The notes: generated by a model from the letters alone, not told the origin. A stretch of DNA of 64,000 bases from Selenomonas dianae (GCF_030644225.1 NZ_CP128650.1:1-64000), one strand, 5' to 3'; shown: positions 1 through 8,679, counted from the stretch's first letter. Numbers and translations are program-made.

Positions 1-1054
1 CCGCATCGGTCGCGGTGATAAAGGTCTGGATCTCCTCACTGCGGATAAAGGAGAGAAGTGCGGCGCGGCGATCCGCGTCCAACTCGCTCATGACATCGTC
101 GAGGAGGAGGATGGGAGACTCACCGACGTGCTCACGCAGGTAGAAGAGCTCGGCGAGCTTCAGCGCGAGCGCACCCGTGCGCTGCTGTCCCTGCGAGCCA
201 TAGCTTCTAAGGTTCATGCCGGCGGTTACGAGGACGAGATCGTCGAGATGCGGACCGACCCCCGTCGCGGCGCGTGCGATGTCGCGTGCGCGTCCCTCCT
301 CAAGCATCTCATTATACCATAGTTCGAGACGCTTTGTCATGCCGTCTTTCAGCGCCAAAAGCCCTGCGGGCGCGTGTGCCATCTCATACGAGAGGGAGAG
401 TGTTTCCCCCGCCGCAAGCACCGCCTGTACGCGTCCCGAGAGTGCGGAGAGCTGCTCCGCCGCCGCCGCCCGCCGCACGGCGATGTACGCGGCACTCTTG
501 GCGAGCTGTGCGTCCCACGGGAGCAGCGCATCGGCGGGCGCGAGCCGCGCGCGGATGTCCTTGAGGAGTGCGTTCCTCTGGCGCAGGATGTGCGTATAGC
601 GCAGGAGCTCACCGTAGTAGGCGGGGCTTGCCTGTGAGAGCTCGGCATCCAGATAGCGGCGGCGCAGCGCAGGCGCACCCTTGACGAGAAAGAGATCCTC
701 CGGGGAAAAGAGCACCATCGGCAGGATGCCGACGAGGTCGCGCTGCCGCAGCACTTCACCGCCGCGCTCGATGCGCCGCCGCGCCCCGCGTGTGAAGGTA
801 AAGGACAGCGCCGAGGGTACGCCGTGCCGCAGGAAGGAGAGCGCAATGTGCGCCCCCGTTTCCCCCATACGAATGAGCTCCGCATCGCTCGATGTGCGAT
901 GGGAGCGTCCGAACGCGGCGTAGTACAGTGCCTCGATGATATTCGTCTTGCCCTGCGCGTTCGCCCCGAGGAAGATCTGCACGCCCGCGTCAAAGGCAAG
1001 CGTCAGTTTCGTATAGTTACGGTAGGAACGAAGTACAAGTGATGTAATCTGCAT
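1..1054 (-). CDS. recF: DNA repair and replication protein RecF (C-terminus cut by window edge)
   Basis: RecF is an SMC-like ATPase that loads RecA at gapped DNA with RecO and RecR. The frame starts at an ATG at 1054 and stays open to the window edge, giving 351 of roughly 370 residues; only the last part is missing. Visible motifs are the Walker A loop GANAQGKT near residues 30-37, the ABC-type signature SQGQQR, and the Walker B region PILLLDDVMSELD. It begins two bases beyond the yaaA stop, so it belongs to the dnaA-dnaN-yaaA-recF transcription unit. gyrB would be expected further left, outside the window. The assignment is firm. Confidence 0.95.
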   Translation of the reverse strand, partial: MQITSLVLRSYRNYTKLTLAFDAGVQIFLGANAQGKTNIIEALYYAAFGRSHRTSSDAELIRMGETGAHIALSFLRHGVPSALSFTFTRGARRRIERGGEVLRQRDLVGILPMVLFSPEDLFLVKGAPALRRRYLDAELSQASPAYYGELLRYTHILRQRNALLKDIRARLAPADALLPWDAQLAKSAAYIAVRRAAAAEQLSALSGRVQAVLAAGETLSLSYEMAHAPAGLLALKDGMTKRLELWYNEMLEEGRARDIARAATGVGPHLDDLVLVTAGMNLRSYGSQGQQRTGALALKLAELFYLREHVGESPILLLDDVMSELDADRRAALLSFIRSEEIQTFITATDA

Positions 1055-1056
1055 AA

Positions 1057-1272
1057 CTACGAACGACTGACACGGTATGTATCATCACCTTTGATGGTAA
1101 TGACATCTCCGACAATGAGTTTGCGTCTGCGTGCCGTCTCGACTTCTCCATTTCGGAGGATCGCCTCCGCGGCAATCAACTCCTTCACGATACCGCCGCT
1201 CGGGACAGCTCCCGCAAGTTTCAGAAACTGATCAAGCCGGATCGTGTCTGTGTGAATCTCAACTTCGGTCAA
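1057..1272 (-). CDS. yaaA: S4-domain RNA-binding protein YaaA (RlbA)
   Basis: This 71-residue protein is essentially one S4 RNA-binding domain (IRLDQFLKLAGAVPSGG near residues 11-27, then LIVGDVITI). It matches the small S4 protein found between dnaN and recF in many Firmicutes, whose role has been linked to ribosome-associated RNA binding but is not well fixed. The start is a TTG at 1270-1272 that overlaps the dnaN stop codon in a four-base TTGA junction, which implies translational coupling. recF follows two bases after its stop. Confidence 0.9.
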   Translation of the reverse strand: MTEVEIHTDTIRLDQFLKLAGAVPSGGIVKELIAAEAILRNGEVETARRRKLIVGDVITIKGDDTYRVSRS

Positions 1273-2411
1273 TGTGTCCTCACAGGTGTTACAACGTAGA
1301 TATAGTCGGGGTCGATCTCCTCTCGGATGGTGATGGGTGAGAGGTTCATGCCCTGTGCATTCGAGCCCTGCAGCGAGAGGATGCAGGTGTCACTGTCGAG
1401 CGACTTGACCGCGTCCATGAGGTAGGAGGCGTTGAATGCGATGGAGACATCGTCGCCCTCGACCTGTGCGTTGATGGTCTCCTCCGCCTCCCCGATCTCG
1501 GGGCTGTTGGAGGAGATTCGCAGAAGTCCCTGTTCGAATGCGAGTTTGACGATGTTATACTGATCCGTACGTGCAATGAGGGAGGCACGCTCCACGGCAG
1601 AGGAAAAGGTGGCGGCATCGAGGGTCACGCGCGTGCGGATGTTCTCCTCGGTCGGTATGACGCGGCGGTAGTCGGGGAATGCGCCTTCGATCAGACGTGA
1701 GGTCATGTAGATGTGCGCGGAGGACATACTGATCTGATTGTAGGAGCAGCTGACATGGATGTCGGTCGGCACCTCGCCCGGGATGGTGCGTATGACCTCC
1801 TCCAAGAACTTTGCAGGGATGATGACGCGGATCTGCCCCGCATCCTCTTCCAATATCTCACTCTTGACGGCGAGGCGGTGAACGTTCGTCGCGGCGAAGG
1901 TGACCTCTCTGCCCTCCACCTCCATCTGGCAGCCCGTGAAGATGGGGCGGCGGTCACGCTGCTCCTCGCGCAGACAGGCGAATGCGGATTTTTTGACCAG
2001 ACGTGCAAGCGTACGGTCTTTGATGGTAAATTGCAGTGTCCCTTCCATACGCTGAAGGACAGGAAAGTCATTCGTATCCATGGTGCGCAGGGTAAATCGT
2101 GCCGTACCGGATTGGACGACGGCGAGGCCGTCACTGCGTTCCGTGTCGATGGAGACTTCCTCGGCGGGGAGTTTGCGGGCAAATTCGGTGAGATATTTCC
2201 CGGGGAGTACCGCTGTACCGACGCTGTGGATCTCGGCGGGGATGGTGACGATGAAGCCCAGTTCATAGTTTGTGGACTGGAGTTCGAGCTGACCGTCCTT
2301 CGCCGACAGGTAGACACCGGAGAGGATGGGGGTCTGCGGTTTGGTGGAGAGTCCCTTGCTGACGGTTTGCAGGGCGGCGATGAGGTCATTTCGCCCGAGT
2401 GTGATGTTCAT
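1269..2411 (-). CDS. dnaN: DNA polymerase III beta subunit (sliding clamp)
   Basis: DnaN forms the ring-shaped dimeric clamp that tethers DNA polymerase III to the template. At 380 residues it has family length, begins MNITLGRNDLIAALQTVSKG and ends with the clamp-type C-terminus around YIYVVTPVRTH. Three repeated clamp domains are expected and nothing interrupts them. It lies downstream of dnaA across a 363-bp gap that contains the replication origin, and its stop overlaps the yaaA start. The position and order match the Firmicutes origin layout. Confidence 0.96.
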   Translation of the reverse strand: MNITLGRNDLIAALQTVSKGLSTKPQTPILSGVYLSAKDGQLELQSTNYELGFIVTIPAEIHSVGTAVLPGKYLTEFARKLPAEEVSIDTERSDGLAVVQSGTARFTLRTMDTNDFPVLQRMEGTLQFTIKDRTLARLVKKSAFACLREEQRDRRPIFTGCQMEVEGREVTFAATNVHRLAVKSEILEEDAGQIRVIIPAKFLEEVIRTIPGEVPTDIHVSCSYNQISMSSAHIYMTSRLIEGAFPDYRRVIPTEENIRTRVTLDAATFSSAVERASLIARTDQYNIVKLAFEQGLLRISSNSPEIGEAEETINAQVEGDDVSIAFNASYLMDAVKSLDSDTCILSLQGSNAQGMNLSPITIREEIDPDYIYVVTPVRTH

Positions 2412-2774
2412 ATGGTTTCCTTTCCGATGGATGGGCGGGCGTTTGTGCGCGCCGTGTTCTCGTTTTCTATGGGTACTGTGTAGAAAATAAATTTAGTAGT
2501 TGTAGTAGTAGGTGCTGTGGATTGGTGGAAAAGTGGAGCAGTGCGCAGAAAGACGCGGCGAAGGGTGTGGATAAGTTGTGCAGAGTTGTTCCTGAGTTAT
2601 CCACAGTTTACACAGAAGAGGGGTGGATGAAATCTTATCCACAAAATATCCACATGAAATGCCGTGGGAAATGAACAGAGATGTCCACAGGGAACATTTT
2701 AGGAGTGCTGCGCGGCTTTGCTCAGTTTTCTTTGATCCGTAGCCTATGATAAAAACCGGACATGAAACGCTCAA
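2412..2774. other. oriC: oriC: dnaN-dnaA intergenic origin with DnaA boxes and DnaA-trio array
   Basis: This gap carries perfect DnaA boxes of the TTATCCACA type at 2566-2574 (minus), 2597-2605 and 2635-2643 (plus), and a one-mismatch box at 2646-2654. At the dnaN side an in-phase run of triplets TAG TAG TTG TAG TAG TAG (2494-2511) lies between an AT-rich stretch (2481-2493) and a box-like TGTGGATTG (2516-2524). That order (unwinding region, trio array, short GC-rich step, DnaA box) is the basal unwinding architecture known from Bacillus subtilis. The motifs are seen directly; origin function is inferred from them and from the flanking dnaA and dnaN. Confidence 0.85.
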
Positions 2775-4214
2775 CTAAATCCCCTTGATCTGGATGGTGA
2801 GCGATTCGATCTGCGCCTTGGTGGCGGAGTCGCTCTCGGTGAGGTTCTGGATTTTCTTGTGCGCGTGGATGACGGTGGAGTGGTCGCGGTTGAAGAAGCC
2901 GCCGATGGTCGGCCACGAGACATCGGTCAGCTCGTGGCAGAGGAACATGGCGATCTGACGCGGGTAGGCGATGTCGTTGCTGCGCTTGGTGGAGCGGATG
3001 TCCTCGCTCGTCACCTTGAAATGGGTGCAGACGATGCGCTCGATCATCTCCATGGTGATGCGCCGTCCCTTCTCCCCGCGCAGGTAGTTGCCGAGGGCGG
3101 CGACGCAGGTGGTCTCGTCGATCGGCATACGCATGGTCGAGGCATACTTGATGAGGCGCGTGAGTGCGCCCTCCAGTTCGCGGATGTTGCTGTCCACGCG
3201 GCTGGCGATGTAGGTGACGACATCCTCGGGGATGTGTACGTCCTCACTGAGTGCCTTTTTTTGGAGAATCGCCACGCGTGTCTCGAACTCCGGCGGCTGT
3301 ATGTCCACGGGTGCGCCGCCCGCGAACCGCGAGATCAGACGATCCTCAAGCCCCTTGACATCCTGCGGCTGCTGATCCGAGGTCAGGATGATCTGGCTGC
3401 CGTTGTCGCGCAGCTTGTTGAACGTCTGGAAAAACTCGGTCTGCGTCTGCTCCTGCCCCGCAAAGAACTGAATATCGTCGATGAGCAGCACGTCGATGTG
3501 ATAGTATTTTTCACGGAATGCGTCCATGTTCTTCTCGCGAATGGAGCGGATGAACTCGTTGGTAAAGTCGGTGCTCGCGATGTAGAGGACGCGCTTTTCG
3601 GGGTGATCGGCGAGGATCTTGTGTCCGACGGCGTGCATGAGATGGGTCTTGCCGAGCCCCACGCCGCCGTAGATGAAGAGCGGGTTGTGCGAGGGGAGGC
3701 CGGGTGCGTCCGCGACCGCCTTTGCCATGGCGTACGGGAACTGGTTCGAGCGTCCTGTGACGAATGCGTCGAACGTATACTTCGGGTTGAGTGTCGAGGC
3801 ATCGTCGGGGGCGGCGGCGTTCGTGTCGGCGTTCGGCGCGAGCGGGAGGCTGCCCTGTGCGGGGATCTGTTCTTCGACTGCCGTCTCCTTTTTTTCTGCG
3901 GGCGGCTCTTTTTCCCTTTTCGCCGGTTTTTCTTTTTTGGGGGCGCACGCCGCGGCATCCACGATCAGTCGGATGGCATAGTCCGCGCCGAGCGCCTGCT
4001 GCACCGCGTCGCCGAGGAGCACGAGATAGCGCGGCTCGATGTATTGTTTCGTAAAGACATCCGCCACGGCAAGGACGAGTTCATTCTTGTCCGCCGTCAC
4101 GGGGACGATGCGCGAGATCCACTGTTTTACGGCATCTTTGGGGATGATTCCATCGGTTTTTTTCAGTACCTTCTGCCACATGGCGACGATTGCGGGGGTC
4201 TGTTCTTCGGACAT
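2775..4214 (-). CDS. dnaA: Chromosomal replication initiator DnaA
   Basis: DnaA is the AAA+ initiator that binds DnaA boxes and melts oriC. I place the start at the ATG at 4214 (MSEEQTPAIV), because the 19 upstream in-frame codons run through DnaA boxes and lack similarity; this gives 479 residues. Domain I is residues 1-90, followed by a Lys/Glu/Pro-rich linker at about 90-140. The AAA+ core carries Walker A GGVGLGKT (about 183-190) and Walker B LLIDDIQFF. Domain IV has the signature region around WPTIGGFFNRDHSTVIHAH. DnaA boxes flank the gene on both sides, so autoregulation is likely. Confidence 0.97.
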   Translation of the reverse strand: MSEEQTPAIVAMWQKVLKKTDGIIPKDAVKQWISRIVPVTADKNELVLAVADVFTKQYIEPRYLVLLGDAVQQALGADYAIRLIVDAAACAPKKEKPAKREKEPPAEKKETAVEEQIPAQGSLPLAPNADTNAAAPDDASTLNPKYTFDAFVTGRSNQFPYAMAKAVADAPGLPSHNPLFIYGGVGLGKTHLMHAVGHKILADHPEKRVLYIASTDFTNEFIRSIREKNMDAFREKYYHIDVLLIDDIQFFAGQEQTQTEFFQTFNKLRDNGSQIILTSDQQPQDVKGLEDRLISRFAGGAPVDIQPPEFETRVAILQKKALSEDVHIPEDVVTYIASRVDSNIRELEGALTRLIKYASTMRMPIDETTCVAALGNYLRGEKGRRITMEMIERIVCTHFKVTSEDIRSTKRSNDIAYPRQIAMFLCHELTDVSWPTIGGFFNRDHSTVIHAHKKIQNLTESDSATKAQIESLTIQIKGI

Positions 4215-4452
4215 ACATCTGAGTCCCTTCAAAAAAATTTTTGTAAAATGTTTATCCACAGAGTTATTCACAGTTGTGGATAACTCTGTCGATGGGCGGG
4301 ATGCGGTAATATATGCAGAAATGAAATTATAAACGATTCTTTCACAGGTTGTCCACAGTAGTTTGGGGATATTTTAACAAAAAAAAGAGGACTTATCAAC
4401 AGGTGCTTTTGAACATCTGCGGAAAAAAACGTGCAAATGCCGCGCTCACGCC
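4215..4452. other. DnaA-box region upstream of dnaA (second half of bipartite origin)
   Basis: The dnaA leader has consensus boxes at 4252-4260 (TTATCCACA), 4264-4272 (TTATTCACA) and 4275-4283 (inverted), packed within 32 bp. Relaxed boxes lie at 4349-4357 (TTGTCCACA) and 4393-4401 (TTATCAACA). In Bacillus the matching region upstream of dnaA contributes to a bipartite origin and represses dnaA. No trio-like array is visible here, so the unwinding site is more likely in the dnaN-dnaA gap. Confidence 0.75.
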
Positions 4453-4482
4453 TTGACATTGCGGCTTTTCTTCGTCTATAAT
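4453..4482 (+). promoter_or_regulatory. Strong promoter for rpmH-rnpA
   Basis: A perfect -35 TTGACA (4453-4458) and a perfect -10 TATAAT (4477-4482) are separated by 18 bp and point towards rpmH. This is the only full consensus pair found beside the origin block, and it suits the high expression expected of a ribosomal protein gene. Confidence 0.85.
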
Positions 4483-4559
4483 GACGGCTAGTAATCCATC
4501 TATATGAATCGCCGCACGGCATATGCCGCACAGCGCGGCAGCAAAGGAGGTGACGTGAG

Positions 4560-4694
4560 GTGAAGAGAACATTTCAGCCCAACAACCATTGGAGAAAGAA
4601 GACACATGGATTCCGTGAGCGCATGAAGACGAAAGGCGGCCGCCTCGTACTCAAGAGAAGGCGTCAGCGCGGACGAAAGAAGCTGTCGGCGTGA
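4560..4694 (+). CDS. rpmH: 50S ribosomal protein L34
   Basis: This short frame encodes 44 residues beginning [13 protein letters not shown] after the initiator and ending in the usual Arg/Lys-rich tail RGRKKLSA, a full-length L34. The start codon is GTG at 4560, chosen because it gives the family N-terminus and lies about seven bases after a strong Shine-Dalgarno AAAGGAGGTGA (4543-4553). It is divergent from dnaA and followed by rnpA, the standard arrangement. A terminator-like hairpin lies directly after the stop. Confidence 0.97.
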   Translation: MKRTFQPNNHWRKKTHGFRERMKTKGGRLVLKRRRQRGRKKLSA

Positions 4695-4710
4695 GCCGGA
4701 GAGTCTACAG

Positions 4711-4738
4711 AGGTCACCGCGGGTGACCTCTTTTTTAA
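4711..4738 (+). terminator. Terminator or attenuator between rpmH and rnpA
   Basis: A perfect 10-bp stem AGAGGTCACC / GGTGACCTCT (4711-4720 and 4724-4733) with a three-base loop is followed by a T run. It sits between rpmH and rnpA, only a few bases before the likely rnpA start, so it probably lets rpmH be made in large excess over rnpA by partial read-through. Confidence 0.85.
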
Positions 4739-4740
4739 CG

Positions 4741-5139
4741 ATGCCAATGAATGAGAAGAAATACACACTGCCGCGCACAAAGATGATCAAGCGGCGCAGC
4801 GACTTTCAGCACGTCTACCAAAAGGGGACGTCCGTCGCGGGGCGGCGGATGATCCTCTATGTCCTGCGGGACAGCCGCGTCGCGGGCAAGGTCGGCTTTG
4901 CCGCCGGGAAAAAACTCGGGTGCGCCGCTGTGCGCAACCGCACGAAGCGTCTCCTGCGGGAGGCGTACCGCCATATGCAGCACGAGCTGCGCACGGATGT
5001 CGGGATTCTCCTGATCGGGCGCGCGGGGCTTGCGGCGGGGAAAATGCAGGATGCCGCCGTGGAGCTGCGCAGCCTCGCGCGACGCGCGAAGATCTTTGCA
5101 GAGGGGGGCGTGTCCCCGCGTATGGGGGAGCAGAGATGA
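4741..5139 (+). CDS. rnpA: Ribonuclease P protein component
   Basis: RnpA is the protein subunit of RNase P, which matures the 5' ends of tRNAs. The core reads [20 protein letters not shown], then [26 protein letters not shown], which is the RNR motif region that contacts RNA. I use the ATG at 4741; the in-frame ATG at 4747 is equally possible, since neither has a clear Shine-Dalgarno and the attenuator hairpin ends only a few bases upstream. The protein is about 132 residues. Its stop overlaps the yidD start (ATGA). Confidence 0.92.
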   Translation: MPMNEKKYTLPRTKMIKRRSDFQHVYQKGTSVAGRRMILYVLRDSRVAGKVGFAAGKKLGCAAVRNRTKRLLREAYRHMQHELRTDVGILLIGRAGLAAGKMQDAAVELRSLARRAKIFAEGGVSPRMGEQR

Positions 5140-5345
5140 AGCGTCTGCTCCTTCTTCTGGTGCAGTTCTACCGCTGCTGCATCTCGCCGCTCACGCCGCC
5201 CTCCTGCCGTTACTACCCCACCTGCTCCGCGTATGCGTTGGAGGCGATCGAGCGGTACGGCGCGTGGCGCGGCGGATGGATGGCGCTCCGGCGGATTCTG
5301 CGCTGTCATCCGTTTCACAGGGGCGGCTACGATCCCGTACCTTGA
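5136..5345 (+). CDS. yidD: Membrane protein insertion efficiency factor YidD
   Basis: YidD is a small membrane-associated protein that helps YidC-dependent insertion. The 69 residues match the family: an N-terminal amphipathic stretch [19 protein letters not shown], the conserved cysteine motif [19 protein letters not shown], and the ending [14 protein letters not shown]. The start overlaps the rnpA stop by four bases (ATGA), so it is translationally coupled in the rnpA-yidD-yidC-jag unit. Confidence 0.95.
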   Translation: MKRLLLLLVQFYRCCISPLTPPSCRYYPTCSAYALEAIERYGAWRGGWMALRRILRCHPFHRGGYDPVP

Positions 5346-5400
5346 ATGTTTCATTTTTTAGAACGAAATACATACTTCCCTACAGTAGGAGGAAAACGCA

Positions 5401-6075
5401 TTGATCGAATTTTTTAGCAACCTGTTCGCGCCGATCATCCACGTTCTGCAGTTCATCCTCGGCGGCTTTTACACCGTTACGAGTGCCGCAGGACTTGAGA
5501 GCTACGGCTTCCCCATCATCCTGCTCACCATCCTCATCAAGGTTGTGACCTACCCGCTCACGGTTAAGCAGATCAAGTCGATGAAGGCGATGCAGGAAAT
5601 CCAGCCGAAGATGAAAAAGATCCAAGAAAAGTACAAAAACAATCCGCAGATGCTCCAGCAAAAGACGGGCGAGCTGTTCCGCGAGGCGGGCGTGAACCCG
5701 CTCGCCGGGTGTCTGCCGCTCCTCGTGCAGATGCCGATCCTCATGGGGATGTACTACGCACTCTTTAACTTCACCTTCCCGAGTGCGGCGGCGGCGGCGT
5801 TTTTCTGGCTGCCGAATATGTCCGAGCCCGACCCGCTCTACATCCTGCCCGTGCTCTCGGCGGCAACGACCTATCTCCAGCAGAAGATGACCTCCACCGA
5901 GATGAACACCCAGATGAAGATCATGATGACCGTGATGCCTCTTTTCATCGGTTGGATCAGTCTCACGTTCCCCTCGGGGCTCGTGCTCTACTGGGTGACG
6001 ATGAACGTCGTGCAGATCGCCCAGCAGTGGTGGATGTACCGTGGTGAAAACGCAGTGGCAAAGGGGGCAAACTGA
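5401..6075 (+). CDS. yidC: Membrane protein insertase YidC/OxaI
   Basis: YidC inserts proteins into the inner membrane, alone or with SecYEG. The 224-residue form without a large periplasmic domain is the short type usual in Firmicutes. It starts with TTG at 5401 after the Shine-Dalgarno TAGGAGGA. A first membrane segment (residues about 35-55, PIILLTILIKVVTYPLT) is followed by a charged cytoplasmic hairpin (IQPKMKKIQEKYKNN). Further hydrophobic segments occur around LPLLVQMPILMGMYYALF and the C-terminal IGWISLTFPSGLVLYWVTMN. No N-terminal lipobox is visible, unlike Bacillus SpoIIIJ. Confidence 0.95.
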   Translation: MIEFFSNLFAPIIHVLQFILGGFYTVTSAAGLESYGFPIILLTILIKVVTYPLTVKQIKSMKAMQEIQPKMKKIQEKYKNNPQMLQQKTGELFREAGVNPLAGCLPLLVQMPILMGMYYALFNFTFPSAAAAAFFWLPNMSEPDPLYILPVLSAATTYLQQKMTSTEMNTQMKIMMTVMPLFIGWISLTFPSGLVLYWVTMNVVQIAQQWWMYRGENAVAKGAN

Positions 6076-6076
6076 C

Positions 6077-7213
6077 ATGGCAGAGATCATCGAGACCACC
6101 GGAAAGACCGTCGAGGACGCGCTCTCGCACGCGCTCGATAAGCTCGGCTGCGGCAGAGCCGAGGTCACCTACGAGATCGTACAGGAGCCCTCGGGCGGCT
6201 TCCTCGGCCTGTGGGGCAAACGTGAGGCGCGTATCCGCGTCACGACGCGCCCCGTGATCCCGCCGCAGCGCACGGAGGTGCTGACCCCCGCGCCGCCGAC
6301 GGTGATCGCGCCGCCGTCCCGAGCGGCAGAGACGCCCGCCGCCCCGGCAGAGCCGTCCCCGCAGAGCGATGCGGACGACGGATTCGGCGTGCGTCCGCAT
6401 CGGTTTCATACCGATCTGCGTTCGTCGGCGCGGCGGGCATCCGCAGGGAACGCACCTGCCTATGAGGAGCGCACGCCGCGTGATTCCGAGGAGCGCGGGA
6501 CACGCCGCACGCCGCGCCGCAGTGAGGGGCGTGCGCCGCGCGACTATGACGCAGGGGGCTACGGGCAGCGCAGGAACCGCTTTCGTGAGGAGCGTGAGGG
6601 CGAGGACTTTCGCCGCGAGCGACGCGAGCGCCCCGCCTATGACCGTGGGGAGACGGGCTACGAGATGCGCCATCGGGAGCGTTCGGATGCCCAGCTCATC
6701 CCGCTCACGGCGGAGATGTCCGCCGCGGCGGAAAAGTTTCTCGGCGCGGTCTTTGCCGCGATGGATCTTACGGTCGAGCTGCACCGCACGGACACGCCGG
6801 CGGGTACGATTTTCAATATGCAGGGCGAGAATCTTGGCATCCTCATCGGAAAGCACGGATCGACGCTCGATGCGCTCCAGTACCTCACGAATCTCGTTGT
6901 GAACAAGATCCCCGAGACGGGCTATGCGCGCATCATCCTCGATGTGGAGGACTATCGTGCGCGGCGTGAGGAGACGCTCACGCGCCTTGCGGGGCATCTC
7001 GCGGACAAGGCGTGCCGCATCGGCGAGGAGATCCACCTTGAGCCCATGAGCCGCCACGAGCGCAAGATCATCCACATGGCGCTGCAGGACAATCGCCGCG
7101 TCACCACCTACAGCGCGGGCGACAACCCGCGCCGCTACGTCGTCATCGTTCCGCGCCGTCGCCGCTATTCGCGTGACTACGACGAACCGGGCTATGACCG
7201 TTACGAGCGGTGA
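6077..7213 (+). CDS. jag: RNA-binding protein Jag/KhpB with long charged linker
   Basis: Jag (KhpB) is a KH-R3H RNA-binding protein linked to cell elongation and small-RNA binding in Gram-positive bacteria. The start is the ATG at 6077, one base after the yidC stop, giving 378 residues. Residues 1-55 are the Jag N-terminal domain (SGGFLGLWGKREARI). Residues about 60-205 are a Pro/Ala then Arg/Glu/Tyr-rich disordered linker. The KH domain has its GKHG loop near residue 258, and the R3H motif EPMSRHERKIIH is near 323. The C-terminus is again Arg/Tyr-rich. The linker is much longer than in Bacillus (208 residues in total). Confidence 0.92.
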   Translation: MAEIIETTGKTVEDALSHALDKLGCGRAEVTYEIVQEPSGGFLGLWGKREARIRVTTRPVIPPQRTEVLTPAPPTVIAPPSRAAETPAAPAEPSPQSDADDGFGVRPHRFHTDLRSSARRASAGNAPAYEERTPRDSEERGTRRTPRRSEGRAPRDYDAGGYGQRRNRFREEREGEDFRRERRERPAYDRGETGYEMRHRERSDAQLIPLTAEMSAAAEKFLGAVFAAMDLTVELHRTDTPAGTIFNMQGENLGILIGKHGSTLDALQYLTNLVVNKIPETGYARIILDVEDYRARREETLTRLAGHLADKACRIGEEIHLEPMSRHERKIIHMALQDNRRVTTYSAGDNPRRYVVIVPRRRRYSRDYDEPGYDRYER

Positions 7214-7230
7214 GGGATTTCGGGATAGAA

Positions 7231-7255
7231 AAAGGCAGCTGTACGCTGCCTTTTT
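7231..7255 (+). terminator. Intrinsic terminator after jag
   Basis: Stem AAAGGCAGC / GCTGCCTTT with a five-base loop is followed by a T run. It ends the rnpA-yidD-yidC-jag unit before mnmE. Confidence 0.85.
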
Positions 7256-7302
7256 GATTATGGATCGGGAAACGTGGTATGTTCCACAGGGAAAGGGAAA
7301 AC

Positions 7303-8679
7303 ATGAGCGAGGACACCATCAGCCAGATTGCCACCCCGCACGGGACGGGAGGCATCGGCATCATCCGCGTGAGCGGCGCAGACGCACTGCGTATCGCACG
7401 CGCCGTATTCCGCCCCATGCGGGGCGATCTCGGGACGCCCGCGCCGTACACTGCACGCTACGGGAACATCGTTGCAGCGGACGGCACCATCATCGACGAG
7501 GGGATTCTTCTCTATATGCGCGCCCCGCATTCCTATACGGGCGAGGACACCGTCGAGTTGCAGTGTCATGGCGGTACGGTCGTCCTGCGCGAGGTACTGC
7601 TGCGCACGTGGGAGGCGGGGGCAAGACCTGCGGAGGCGGGCGAGTTCACGAAACGCGCTTTCTTGAGCGGGAGGATTGACCTTGCCCGCGCCGAGGGCGT
7701 CATGGAGCTCATCAGTGCGCGGAGCGCCCGCGCCGCCCGCGCCGCACGGGAGCGCATGGCAGGGGCATTTTCCAAGGAGATCACGGCGATTCGGGAGCAC
7801 CTTCTTGGGGCGATTGCACAGATCGAGGCGGGGATCGACTTTCCCGAGGACGATCTTCCCGATGCCTCCCATGCGGCGCTTGCACGGGACATTTCCGCCG
7901 CCTGTGCCTGTGTGCGGCGGCTGCTGGCGGGGGCAAACGCGGGGCGGATTCTGCGCGAGGGGGTCAAGACCGTTATCGTCGGGCGGCCGAATGTCGGAAA
8001 ATCCAGTCTCCTCAACGCTCTCGTCGGCACGGAGCGCGCCATCGTCACCGATGTACCCGGCACGACGCGGGACATCATCGAGGAGGAGGTCAGCATCGAC
8101 GGCATCCCCCTGCGCCTCCTCGACACGGCGGGGCTGCGTGCGGCACAGGATGCTGTCGAGCGGATCGGCGTCGCACGTACCGAGCAGCACCTCGGGGATG
8201 CCGAGCTGGTGCTCGCCGTCTTTGACAGCTCCGAGGCGCTCACCGACGAGGATCGGGGGATCCTCGACCGCCTCCGCCACATGGACGCGAACATCATCAT
8301 CCTCTGCAACAAGGAGGACTGCGCCTCCGTGCTGCGCGTGACGGACTTCGACGGGATCAACGCGCCTGTGCTCATGATCTCCGCACAGGCGGGTACGGGG
8401 CTGGATGCCCTGCGCGAAACGATTGCCGCACGCATCCGTGTGATGGAGGGGGCGCTCAGCGACGGGGCGCTCCCGAACAAGGAACGCGAGGTCGAGGCAC
8501 TGCGCCGCGCCATGCAGCACCTGAAAGAGGCGGAGCGAAGCCTCTCCGAGGGCATGGGGACGGACTTCATCTCCATTGATCTGAGAGCGGCGTACGACAT
8601 CCTCGGCGACATCCTCGGCGAGACCGTCGATACCGACCTCATCGACCGCATCTTCAGCGAGTTCTGCATCGGGAAATAA
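7303..8679 (+). CDS. mnmE: tRNA modification GTPase MnmE (TrmE)
   Basis: MnmE works with MnmG to make the cmnm5 modification at U34 of certain tRNAs. The ATG at 7303 follows the purine-rich GAAAGGGAAA, giving 458 residues. The N-terminal folate-binding domain starts DTISQIATPHGTGGIGIIRVSG. The G domain holds GRPNVGKSS, DVPGTT, DTAG and NKED. The C-terminus FCIGK carries the conserved catalytic-type cysteine. Its partner mnmG lies 16 kb away on the other strand, an unusual separation because the two are often adjacent near oriC. Confidence 0.96.
   Translation: MSEDTISQIATPHGTGGIGIIRVSGADALRIARAVFRPMRGDLGTPAPYTARYGNIVAADGTIIDEGILLYMRAPHSYTGEDTVELQCHGGTVVLREVLLRTWEAGARPAEAGEFTKRAFLSGRIDLARAEGVMELISARSARAARAARERMAGAFSKEITAIREHLLGAIAQIEAGIDFPEDDLPDASHAALARDISAACACVRRLLAGANAGRILREGVKTVIVGRPNVGKSSLLNALVGTERAIVTDVPGTTRDIIEEEVSIDGIPLRLLDTAGLRAAQDAVERIGVARTEQHLGDAELVLAVFDSSEALTDEDRGILDRLRHMDANIIILCNKEDCASVLRVTDFDGINAPVLMISAQAGTGLDALRETIAARIRVMEGALSDGALPNKEREVEALRRAMQHLKEAERSLSEGMGTDFISIDLRAAYDILGDILGETVDTDLIDRIFSEFCIGK

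Noticed and set aside
4215-4271. Extended DnaA start (MNNSVDKHF..)
   Set aside because: The extension is encoded by DnaA boxes and lacks similarity; the ATG at 4214 gives the normal N-terminus.
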